Below are positions 1-5,948 of a stretch of 6,162 nt of DNA, piece after piece (position 1 is the stretch's first letter; each line of letters begins with the position of its first letter). Location: the NCBI GenBank assembly GCA_029881635.1, contig JAOUMG010000133.1, positions 1 through 6,162 on the forward strand, read 5' to 3'. This DNA comes from Paracoccaceae bacterium. Lineage in GTDB: Bacteria > Pseudomonadota > Alphaproteobacteria > Rhodobacterales > Rhodobacteraceae. A program made the translations under genes and the position numbers. The notes below the pieces were generated by a model that was given only the letters and a program-made list of their open reading frames with translations, was not told the origin of the DNA and did not search any database.

Positions 1-1
1 A

Positions 2-298
2 TTCGTTTGGTCCAACCGCCTGTTTGGCTATTGCGCCATTGTCATGGCCGCGGTGCCGAATGATCCGGACGATCCCCTAGCCTACGACCGCGCAGCCCAG
101 GCGGCGGCGATAAACATCGCAGCGGCGCGCAGCTTTAACCGCGGCCTGCGGTCCGTTTACTTTGCTTTGGGCGCACTTGCCTGGGTTCTCGGCCCCGAGG
201 CGCTGGCATTGGCGACCACCGCAACGTTAATCGTCCTATGGCGTCGCGAATTCGCTTCGGCCTCTCGTAGAATTTTGTGTCAGAGCACACCAAAGTGA
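2..298 (+). CDS. DUF599 family integral membrane protein, C-terminal part (5' end outside window)
   Basis: This frame is open from the left edge to a TGA at 296-298, so only the last 98 residues are visible. The first ATG in the window (base 44) is probably internal, because the 14 codons before it (FVWSNRLFGYCAIV) continue the protein sensibly. The text fits the end of DUF599 proteins: a WSNRLFGYCAIVMAAVPND segment, an Ala-rich helix, RSFNRGLRSVYFALGALAW, a hydrophobic stretch that would form one or two membrane helices, and a basic WRREF/SRRIL tail. DUF599 proteins are multi-pass inner-membrane proteins of about 220-240 residues with no established function. The next plus-strand gene begins 35 bases after the stop, so the two could be co-transcribed. 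The family call rests on recalled sequence resemblance and could not be searched. Confidence 0.82.
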   Translation, partial: FVWSNRLFGYCAIVMAAVPNDPDDPLAYDRAAQAAAINIAAARSFNRGLRSVYFALGALAWVLGPEALALATTATLIVLWRREFASASRRILCQSTPK

Positions 299-317
299 TT
301 CAACTTTTCCACCGACC

Positions 318-332
318 ATGCCATTCTGGCAT
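318..332 (+). repeat. Perfect 6-bp inverted repeat next to the start of the exported-protein gene
   Basis: ATGCCA at 318-323 and TGGCAT at 327-332 are exact reverse complements around a TTC loop. The hairpin ends one base before the ATG at 334, in the place where a ribosome binding site would normally lie. It could fold in the mRNA and lower initiation, or be a chance palindrome. There is no T-run after it, so it is not an ordinary terminator for the DUF599 gene. Confidence 0.4.
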
Positions 333-333
333 C

Positions 334-693
334 ATGAAAACAGCTTTTCTCATCGCTTTCAGCCTTTTTGCAAACCAGGCCAGTGCCGAAGCGCCCGTCG
401 TTGTTGCCGCCAGCGCGAAACATCATAGCAGCGGCTGGATGATCGACGTGACCATTACGCACCCCGATACCGGCTGGGACCATTTCGCCAGCGGCTGGGA
501 GGTCATAGCACCAGATGGCAGCGTTCTGGGCTACCGCGAACTGGCCCACCCGCATGTCGATGAACAGCCCTTCACCCGCAGTCTGCCTGGTGTCACGTTT
601 CCGATGGACATCGACCACGTCTTCATCCGGCCACGCTGCACACTGGATGGCTGGGTTCCAGCACCTACACGGCTGAACATCGAAGGTTACTGA
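334..693 (+). CDS. Small exported protein of unknown function, 119 aa
   Basis: The ATG at 334 is chosen because it starts a clear Sec signal peptide: K2, a hydrophobic core (AFLIAFSLFA), and an Ala-Ser-Ala cleavage site at about residues 16-18. An in-frame GTG at 277 would add 19 polar residues before the signal and overlap the DUF599 stop, so it is less likely. The mature protein is about 101 residues. It has a hydrophobic strand (GWMIDVTITHPDTGWDHFASGWEV), the segment RELAHPHVDEQPFTRSL at about 68-83, and a C-terminal FIRPRC/DGW stretch. It has seven histidines and a single cysteine (C102), so an intramolecular disulfide is impossible. I recognise it only as resembling conserved uncharacterised proteobacterial proteins. 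A periplasmic location is inferred, and metal binding through the histidines is speculation. No Shine-Dalgarno sequence precedes the ATG; a small hairpin sits there instead. Confidence 0.75.
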   Translation: MKTAFLIAFSLFANQASAEAPVVVAASAKHHSSGWMIDVTITHPDTGWDHFASGWEVIAPDGSVLGYRELAHPHVDEQPFTRSLPGVTFPMDIDHVFIRPRCTLDGWVPAPTRLNIEGY

Positions 694-848
694 AACGATC
701 CGCGCCATGCGCGTCATTTCGCCGCTTTGCACCTGCCAACAGGAAAAGTGATCGCCCGGGCCATGGGGTAATGCGCCCAATTGTGGTAAGGTCACTCTGC
801 TGTCACACAAACCTGCAACTGAGGCATTCAGAAACCTGGGAGGATGCC
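694..848. other. Intergenic region between exported-protein gene and small-protein gene
   Basis: No convincing coding frame is present in these 155 bases. A GC-rich hairpin lies just after the upstream stop: CGCGC at 701-705 and GCGCG at 709-713 around a CAT loop. It lacks a following T-run, so at best it is a weak or factor-assisted terminator. A promoter for the small gene is expected between about 720 and 830, but I cannot point to a clear -35/-10 pair. The end of the region carries a strong ribosome binding site (838-843). Confidence 0.5.
838..843 (+). promoter_or_regulatory. Ribosome binding site GGGAGG deciding the start of the 64-aa gene
   Basis: GGGAGG lies five bases before the ATG at 849. 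It argues for that ATG over an in-frame ATG at 771, which would add 26 residues including two adjacent cysteines. An out-of-frame ATG at 844 is too close to the site and opens only a 13-codon frame. Confidence 0.7.
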
Positions 849-1043
849 ATGCCCATCTCTAAGAACCGCGACGATATTGACGTAATCGTTGATCGTATTC
901 TGGCCAGTCCGGATCGGGCCGATGAATTGAAAGCCACCTTGCGCAATCGCATTGGAATAAGCAGATCAGGATATAGCGATAAGGGATCGTCCAGATTTGC
1001 TCCGAATGACTCCGAATCCCTTTGGGATAACGTTCCGGTGTAA
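849..1043 (+). CDS. Small unrecognised protein, 64 aa
   Basis: A 64-residue frame starts at an ATG with a strong, well-spaced GGGAGG site and ends at TAA (1041-1043). The N-terminal half (about residues 7-36, DDIDVIVDRILASPDRADELKATLRNRIG) is charged and looks like one or two amphipathic helices. The C-terminal half is rich in Ser, Gly, Asp and Asn, looks disordered, and ends SLWDNVPV. There is no signal peptide, membrane segment or cysteine, so a soluble cytoplasmic location is likely. I do not recognise a family. Codon choice in the second half is more AT-leaning than in the large genes nearby. It stands alone between a 155-base gap and the convergent operon, so it probably has its own promoter. 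The good start signal supports a real gene, but short length keeps some doubt. Confidence 0.62.
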   Translation: MPISKNRDDIDVIVDRILASPDRADELKATLRNRIGISRSGYSDKGSSRFAPNDSESLWDNVPV

Positions 1044-1050
1044 AAGCCGC

Positions 1051-1080
1051 TTAACCGGCCTCAATCAGCCCGTCGGCTAA
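1051..1080. terminator. Imperfect inverted repeat between convergent genes, possible two-way terminator
   Basis: TTAACCGGC (1051-1059) can pair with GTCGGCTAA (1072-1080) over nine positions, with one A-C mismatch and one G-U pair, around a 12-base loop. It lies in the 43-base gap between the plus-strand stop at 1043 and the minus-strand stop at 1087. A second short pair, AGCCG at 1045-1049 with CGGCT at 1074-1078, offers an alternative fold. Neither side has a good T-run, so the call rests mainly on position between converging genes. Confidence 0.42.
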
Positions 1081-1086
1081 GCTATG

Positions 1087-3171
1087 TCAGCGACGCCCTT
1101 CACGCATCCAGGCGGCGATGCTTAGCAATGCCGCCAGCAGGACAAAGGCCCAAGCTGGCAGGATGGGCGTGATACGGATGTTAGCAGTCTGATAAGCCCC
1201 GCGAGGAGTGATACCGACCCAGCCACGCCCTATAGCGGGGCGACCTTCGCGCACGGTTCGTACATCGGGCAGATTGTCCGACAGGCGTAAAAAGCCACCA
1301 TTGGTGGGGGTGACCGCTGCCGTCAGTTTCTCATCCGACGCGATCGTTTCCTCAAATTCGCGCGGGGCGGCAGGGCCCAGCGCCATGACCCGGTCAATTT
1401 CGCCATCCGAGAGCCGGTAAAGCCCGATATCGGGCGCTTCCCAGTCGGTCGTGAACCGGCCGGGGCTGGTTTCGGTCAGTTGTACAACCGTCTCGGCACC
1501 GTCTGGCGCGGTTATGGTCACCTCGCGCGCGCCTTCCGACAGGCTGCGGCGCACGATGGTCATCGTCTGGCCATCGGCTGTGGCTGTCAGAGCTTCTTCT
1601 TCAAGGTCGGGCTCTTTCATCATCCAATGCGCAAGACGGCGCAAAAGTTCCAGTTGTGGCCCGCCGCCTTCAAAGCCGCGGCTCCAAAGCCAGGCATTGT
1701 CAGACGCAAGCAAGGCCACGCGCCCCTCACCCACATGGTTCAATACCAAGAGCGGTCGTTCTTCGGGGCCTTCCATGACGATCTGACCCTCGGCATCGGC
1801 CAGTTCCACGATCCGCAACCAACGGCCCCATGTCGGCGCCCCGACCTCTCCGGCAACACCACCTTCGGGGGTAAATGTCTCCAACCCTTCTGTTACAGGG
1901 TGGCGCTGGCCAAGGTCTGAGACACGCGGCAGATACCCCTGGTCCAGAATACGCGCAGAGGGGCGCGCGGGCAGGATGCGGCCCAGACCGGAATGATAGA
2001 TGCTTTCTACCGATGCAAAATCCGGACCCGCCGACACCAGAACGGCGCCTCCCTCTTCCACATAACCGCGAATATTAGCGAGATATGAGGCTGGCAGAAT
2101 GCCGCGCAGCTGATAGCGGTCAAAGATGATGAGGTCGAATTCATTGATCTTGTCGACAAACAATTCGCGTGTCGGGAAGGCAATCAGCGAAAGCTCGGAT
2201 ACCGGCACCCCGTCATGCTTGTCGGGCGGGCGCAGGATGGTGAAATGCACCAGATCGACCGCACTGTCAGACTTCAGCAGATTGCGCCATGTCCTTTCGC
2301 CCGCATAGGGTTCACCCGAAACCAGCAGCACCCGCAGACGGTCCCTTACGCCATTGATCCGCACAACGGCGGCGTTGTTTCGGTCTGTCAATTCGCCATC
2401 GGCGCTTTCAAGTGTCAACTGAACCACGTTCTGGCCGCCGTGCTCCAGCGTCAGCGGCAGGTCCATATCGACGCCGACCGGCACGGTGTAATCCTGCGGC
2501 GGAGCCCCATCTATGGCTATCCGCAGGCTGACATCACGACCCGCTTCGCCTGCAGGCATGGCACCCTGTTCCTCAATCCGCAGCGTCAATGTCAGCGGCT
2601 CGCCGATAATTCCAAATGTCGGTGCTGTACGGATCATCAGCCGCCGATCCCAATCGGACTTTTGCCCTGTCAGCAACACATTCAATGGTGCAGGCAGGTC
2701 GGGGGCGACGTCCAGGTCATGCACCTGCCCGTCAGTCACCATGATCGCGCCGGCGACACGGGCGCGCGGCTCTTCCGCCAGCGCCTTGGCCAGCACTGTC
2801 AAGGCCAGCGTTCCGCCATCCTCCGCATCATCGGCCACCACGATCTTGCGCAGTTCGGTATTGGGCAGGACGGCAACCTCGGCCTCGATACGGGCGACGG
2901 CTGCAGCGGTCTGTTCGGCGCGGCTGCCGATGCGCTGGCTGGCGCTCTCGTCAATGACCAGGATCACGATGTCCGATTGCGCACGGCGTTCTTCTGTCTG
3001 CAACGAAGGCTGTGCGATGGCCCCCAGCAGAACCGCCGCCGCCAGCGCCCGCAACCACCAGCCGGTCAATCCGCGCCACAGCGCCAACCCCAGCAACAGG
3101 GCGATAACCAGTCCCGCGCCCCAGATCACAGGCCAGGGAAGAAGCGGATCAAAGATCACCTGCCCGATCAT
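1087..3171 (-). CDS. Membrane-anchored VWA domain protein with amidotransferase-like domain, 694 aa
   Basis: This is the last gene of the minus-strand operon. Two membrane helices lie near the N-terminus (about residues 12-32 and 41-55) and one at the C-terminus (about 672-688), followed by a basic MREGRR tail. Positive charges place residues 56-670 in the periplasm. A von Willebrand factor A domain runs from about 67 to 170. Its metal site looks complete: D74-x-S76-x-S78 in IDESAS, T121 in GGT, and D147 in VTDG. After a beta-rich linker (about 180-275), residues 278-520 resemble the putative glutamine amidotransferase fold (PF07090-like), with VLLVSGEP, FDLIIFDRY, VEEGGAVLVSAGPDF and GEGRVALLASD segments. 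The usual Cys nucleophile is absent, and the protein has no cysteine at all. A further beta-rich domain spans about 530-600. The start overlaps the upstream stop as ATGA (3168-3171) and has GGAAAGG upstream. The role is unknown; a Bat-like envelope or stress complex is inferred from context. Confidence 0.93.
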   Translation of the reverse strand: MIGQVIFDPLLPWPVIWGAGLVIALLLGLALWRGLTGWWLRALAAAVLLGAIAQPSLQTEERRAQSDIVILVIDESASQRIGSRAEQTAAAVARIEAEVAVLPNTELRKIVVADDAEDGGTLALTVLAKALAEEPRARVAGAIMVTDGQVHDLDVAPDLPAPLNVLLTGQKSDWDRRLMIRTAPTFGIIGEPLTLTLRIEEQGAMPAGEAGRDVSLRIAIDGAPPQDYTVPVGVDMDLPLTLEHGGQNVVQLTLESADGELTDRNNAAVVRINGVRDRLRVLLVSGEPYAGERTWRNLLKSDSAVDLVHFTILRPPDKHDGVPVSELSLIAFPTRELFVDKINEFDLIIFDRYQLRGILPASYLANIRGYVEEGGAVLVSAGPDFASVESIYHSGLGRILPARPSARILDQGYLPRVSDLGQRHPVTEGLETFTPEGGVAGEVGAPTWGRWLRIVELADAEGQIVMEGPEERPLLVLNHVGEGRVALLASDNAWLWSRGFEGGGPQLELLRRLAHWMMKEPDLEEEALTATADGQTMTIVRRSLSEGAREVTITAPDGAETVVQLTETSPGRFTTDWEAPDIGLYRLSDGEIDRVMALGPAAPREFEETIASDEKLTAAVTPTNGGFLRLSDNLPDVRTVREGRPAIGRGWVGITPRGAYQTANIRITPILPAWAFVLLAALLSIAAWMREGRR
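3168..3171 (-). other. ATGA stop/start overlap joining the two large genes
   Basis: The ATG of the downstream gene (3171-3169) and the TGA of the upstream gene (3170-3168) share two bases in an ATGA overlap. This arrangement usually supports translational coupling, so the two membrane proteins are probably made together. Confidence 0.9.
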
Positions 3172-5933
3172 TGCCCAAGCCTTTCCAAGAGCGCCGGAAC
3201 ATGCACCTGATCGGATTTGTAATTGCCCGTCAGCACATACATGATCATGTTGATCCCGAAACGAATGGCAACCTCGCGCTGGCGTTCGCCTGCAACCCCG
3301 CGCCCCACGGGCAGCCTAGGGCGGCCGCTGGAATCAATCGCCCAGGCCCCAGCCCAGTCATTGCCCCCGATCACCACCGGGCTGACCCCGTCATTGAGAT
3401 TGCGAAAGGGCATTCCTTCCGCCAGTTCGGCATCCGGTGGCGCTGCTTCAACCCACACCTCGCGCGCTGCAAACCGGCCCGGAAACACCTGCAACAGGTA
3501 AAACGTCCGCGTCAGAACATGATCCAGCGGCAGAGGCTCCAGCGGCGGAATATCGAGCGGCGCAGTCAGCGCCTGCAGGCGACGGCCCTCGGGCGAGGCA
3601 GCGCCGAACCCTGCAACATCGGCATCACGCGTATCAAACAGGATCATTCCGCCCGTACGAAGGTAACGGTTCAGCTTGGCATAGGCCTCGGCGGAGGGAA
3701 GCGGCTGATTGGAGGTTACGGGCCAGTAGAGGAAGGTGAAAACTGACAACTCATCTGTGTCGAGATTGACCGCCATGGGCGGGTTTGGTTCAACTGACGT
3801 ACGCGCAAAAAGCACGTTCGAGAGACCACGCAAACCATCTGATGCAATCTGGTCAACAGTGGCGTCGCCTGTGACAACATGGGCCAGAACCACTGCACCG
3901 GCAGCCTGCAGCAGACGTGCATCATCGTTGTCCTGCGCCCAAACGCCTCCGGGCTGACCGCCAATCAACAGCGCAACCAACATCACAGCGATCCCTGCGC
4001 GCGGCCCGGTCAAACGACCTGCAACCGCCAAAGCCGCGAGAACATCGGCCATCAGCAACGCCAGCGCAGCCGCCAAAAACCACCCCTTGAGCGGCGTTTC
4101 CTGCGCAACGCCCAGGCCCTTCACAAAAACACCTGCGGGCCAGTCCACGGCCACAAGCACCCTGTCCGGCGCAACGGCATTGACCGCCATTTGCCTGCCT
4201 TCCGAGGTATATAGACCGGGCGGAAGATCCGCCCCCGTTACCGGTTCTGCAAACCTCTCACCGGGGATCCCGGGCATCGATCCAGCATCTTCCAGAACGC
4301 CAAAACCGTCCAGAACCCGGTCTGCGACCCAGACCGTTCCGGCCAGATCACCTGCACTCGGGCTCAGCGATCCGCTGGATACCGCCAGACGTTCCAGCAT
4401 CTGAACGAACAGTCCCGACAGCGGCAGGCTCGACCATTCGGCATTTGCGGCAACGTGAAAGAGAACGACTTGCCCGTCACCGATCACCTTGCGCGTCACA
4501 AGAGGCGTTCCATCGGCCAAAGCGGCAATCGTGCTTTTGCTGAGTTCCGGGCCGGGCTGCGCCAATATCTGCGCCGTGATGGCAACATCGGCGGGCACCG
4601 ACAACCCGCGAAACGGCGAATCCTCGGCGAAGGGTGCCAGCGCCTTCGGTTCGCCCCAGCTCATCGCGCCGCCGACAGACCGGCCCCCTGCCCGCAGCTT
4701 GACCGGCAGCAAGGGATCAGAGACATCGCGCCCGATGTCGGACCCGGCCAGTTGCGGGCCTGCAAAGCGAACCAACAGCCCGCCTTCATCTATCCAGTCC
4801 AGAAGCGCGTCGGTTTCCGCAACTTTGGCAACATCCGCCAGAACGATCACATCCGGGCTTGCCAGCAACACATCGCCAATCGTCCCGTCGATCAGGTCAG
4901 CCGTCGGTTCCAGCGCGCGGCGCAGGAAATGGTCCGGCGACAAAAGTTCCAGCCCCTCGCGTGCCCCACCGCCAGACACCAGAGCGACCTTGCGGCGTTT
5001 GAGGGCATCGTCTGTCAGGGTAACGGCCCCTGCGGTCGTTTCGCCCGCAATCTCGAACCGTGTGATGCGGTTGCGCAATTCAGGCGGCAGATCGAACTCG
5101 GCCAGCGCCTGACCTTCACCATCCGCAAATTCAATCACGCCCCGCGCCAATTCCCTCTCGATCCCGGCGGGATCAAGCCCCAAGGCTGATACCTCGGCAG
5201 ACGCAACCGCCGCAGTCCGCGCGCGCAGCGCCTTGACCGAGACTTTGCCCGCCTCCGATCCGACAGCGCCCAGTGCCAGAATGTTCCGGGCACTTTCAAT
5301 GACTGTTACAGAACCGCGTTCGGTCAACGCATCGGTCAGGGTATCGCGACCTTCGCGCGCCAAACCATCCGACAACCAAAGCGTTTCGAACCGGCCTTCG
5401 GGGAGGTTTTCCGCCAGATCCGCCATTAAGGTTTGATCTGGTTCCCATGCTTGCGGCAGCACGGCGGGCAGGCCCTTTGCAACCACATCGGCGGCTGCAA
5501 AGACCGGGCCACCCGGCACGGGTTCGCTCAACGACATCAGTGCAACCGGTCGGCCGAACCGGCCAGCTTCGGCCAGTGCAGATGAAATGTGCGCTTGCCG
5601 CTGAGTCCAGTCGCGCGCATCAGCCCAGCCCCCGTCGGTCAGGATCAGCAACGGACCGGTGCCGGCGACCTTTTCGTCAGGGTTTAGCAGCGGTCCGGCA
5701 AATCCCATGATCACCAAGGCCATCGCCAGCATCCGGATCAGCAACAGCCACCACGGGGTCCGGTCCGCCTGATTTTCATCATCCGTGAGGCCCAGCAACA
5801 AGGCGACACCAGGAAACCTACGCCGGATCGGCGCGGGTGGTACGGCGCGAAGCAAGAGCCAAAGGACCGGCAACGCCAATAGTCCCCACAAAAGCCAGGG
5901 AATGGTAAATCCGATGGGGCCCAGCACCAGCAT
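3168..5933 (-). CDS. BatA-N / VWA-like / DUF4159 membrane protein, 921 aa
   Basis: I choose the ATG at 5933, not the one at 5966. It overlaps the DUF58 stop as TGATG, has AGGAAGGGGG just upstream, and begins MLVLGPIGFTIPWLLWGLLA as expected for this family. The upstream ATG would add 11 residues and overlap DUF58 by 34 bases. Order: BatA-type N-terminal region with two membrane helices (about 8-29 and 61-80) and a basic cytoplasmic loop with RRR; VWA-like region (about 93-220) whose metal motif is degraded to D100-x-G-x-A; amidotransferase-like region (about 315-520); two more helices (about 617-637 and 644-660); and the DUF4159 domain (about 670-921), ending in the periplasm. The last helix ends in VWA-Q, like a signal-peptidase site. 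The protein has no cysteine. Large fused proteins of this type occur in alphaproteobacterial MoxR/DUF58 clusters. Their function is unproven; a role in an envelope complex handled by MoxR is inferred. Confidence 0.94.
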   Translation of the reverse strand: MLVLGPIGFTIPWLLWGLLALPVLWLLLRAVPPAPIRRRFPGVALLLGLTDDENQADRTPWWLLLIRMLAMALVIMGFAGPLLNPDEKVAGTGPLLILTDGGWADARDWTQRQAHISSALAEAGRFGRPVALMSLSEPVPGGPVFAAADVVAKGLPAVLPQAWEPDQTLMADLAENLPEGRFETLWLSDGLAREGRDTLTDALTERGSVTVIESARNILALGAVGSEAGKVSVKALRARTAAVASAEVSALGLDPAGIERELARGVIEFADGEGQALAEFDLPPELRNRITRFEIAGETTAGAVTLTDDALKRRKVALVSGGGAREGLELLSPDHFLRRALEPTADLIDGTIGDVLLASPDVIVLADVAKVAETDALLDWIDEGGLLVRFAGPQLAGSDIGRDVSDPLLPVKLRAGGRSVGGAMSWGEPKALAPFAEDSPFRGLSVPADVAITAQILAQPGPELSKSTIAALADGTPLVTRKVIGDGQVVLFHVAANAEWSSLPLSGLFVQMLERLAVSSGSLSPSAGDLAGTVWVADRVLDGFGVLEDAGSMPGIPGERFAEPVTGADLPPGLYTSEGRQMAVNAVAPDRVLVAVDWPAGVFVKGLGVAQETPLKGWFLAAALALLMADVLAALAVAGRLTGPRAGIAVMLVALLIGGQPGGVWAQDNDDARLLQAAGAVVLAHVVTGDATVDQIASDGLRGLSNVLFARTSVEPNPPMAVNLDTDELSVFTFLYWPVTSNQPLPSAEAYAKLNRYLRTGGMILFDTRDADVAGFGAASPEGRRLQALTAPLDIPPLEPLPLDHVLTRTFYLLQVFPGRFAAREVWVEAAPPDAELAEGMPFRNLNDGVSPVVIGGNDWAGAWAIDSSGRPRLPVGRGVAGERQREVAIRFGINMIMYVLTGNYKSDQVHVPALLERLGQ
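3180..3186 (-). promoter_or_regulatory. Ribosome binding site for the 694-aa gene
   Basis: Read on the minus strand, GGAAAGG lies eight bases before the ATG at 3171, inside the last codons of the upstream gene. It supports the chosen start, which is also fixed by the ATGA overlap. Confidence 0.6.
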
Positions 5934-5948
5934 CAGCGCCCCCTTCCT
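5933..5948 (-). promoter_or_regulatory. TGATG overlap and ribosome binding site deciding the 921-aa start
   Basis: On the minus strand AGGAAGGGGG (5948-5939) is followed by five bases and then ATG (5933-5931). The DUF58 stop TGA (5935-5933) shares its last base with this ATG. A strong binding site plus a stop/start overlap indicates re-initiation after DUF58, and is the main reason to prefer this start. Confidence 0.75.

Noticed and set aside
701..713. CGCGC-CAT-GCGCG hairpin as a terminator of the exported-protein gene
   Set aside because: The stem is only five pairs with a three-base loop, and no T-run follows. It is noted under the intergenic region but not called as a terminator.
280..810. 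Open 176-codon frame on the minus strand
   Set aside because: It lies antisense to the exported-protein gene, is rich in Cys, Trp and Met with no recognisable domain, and lacks a start signal. The plus-strand frame has a clear signal peptide, so this is a shadow.
781..810. TTGTG...CACAA arms as an operator or promoter upstream of the 64-aa gene
   Set aside because: The arms are only five bases, separated by 20 bases, and there is no matching -10 element at a proper distance. This is within chance expectation.
1001..1017. Direct repeat TCCGAAT in the 64-aa gene
   Set aside because: Two seven-base copies ten bases apart inside a coding frame do not suggest a functional repeat or a mobile-element footprint.
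2215..3210. Long plus-strand frame of 331 codons
   Set aside because: It is antisense to the 694-aa gene and extends slightly into the end of the 921-aa gene. The translation is low-complexity Gln/Arg/Pro/His, typical of a GC-rich shadow frame, while the minus-strand frame carries clear domains.
4455..5189. Plus-strand frame of 244 codons inside the 921-aa gene
   Set aside because: It is antisense to a conserved amidotransferase-like region, rich in Arg and Gln, and has no recognisable family. Judged a shadow of the minus-strand gene.
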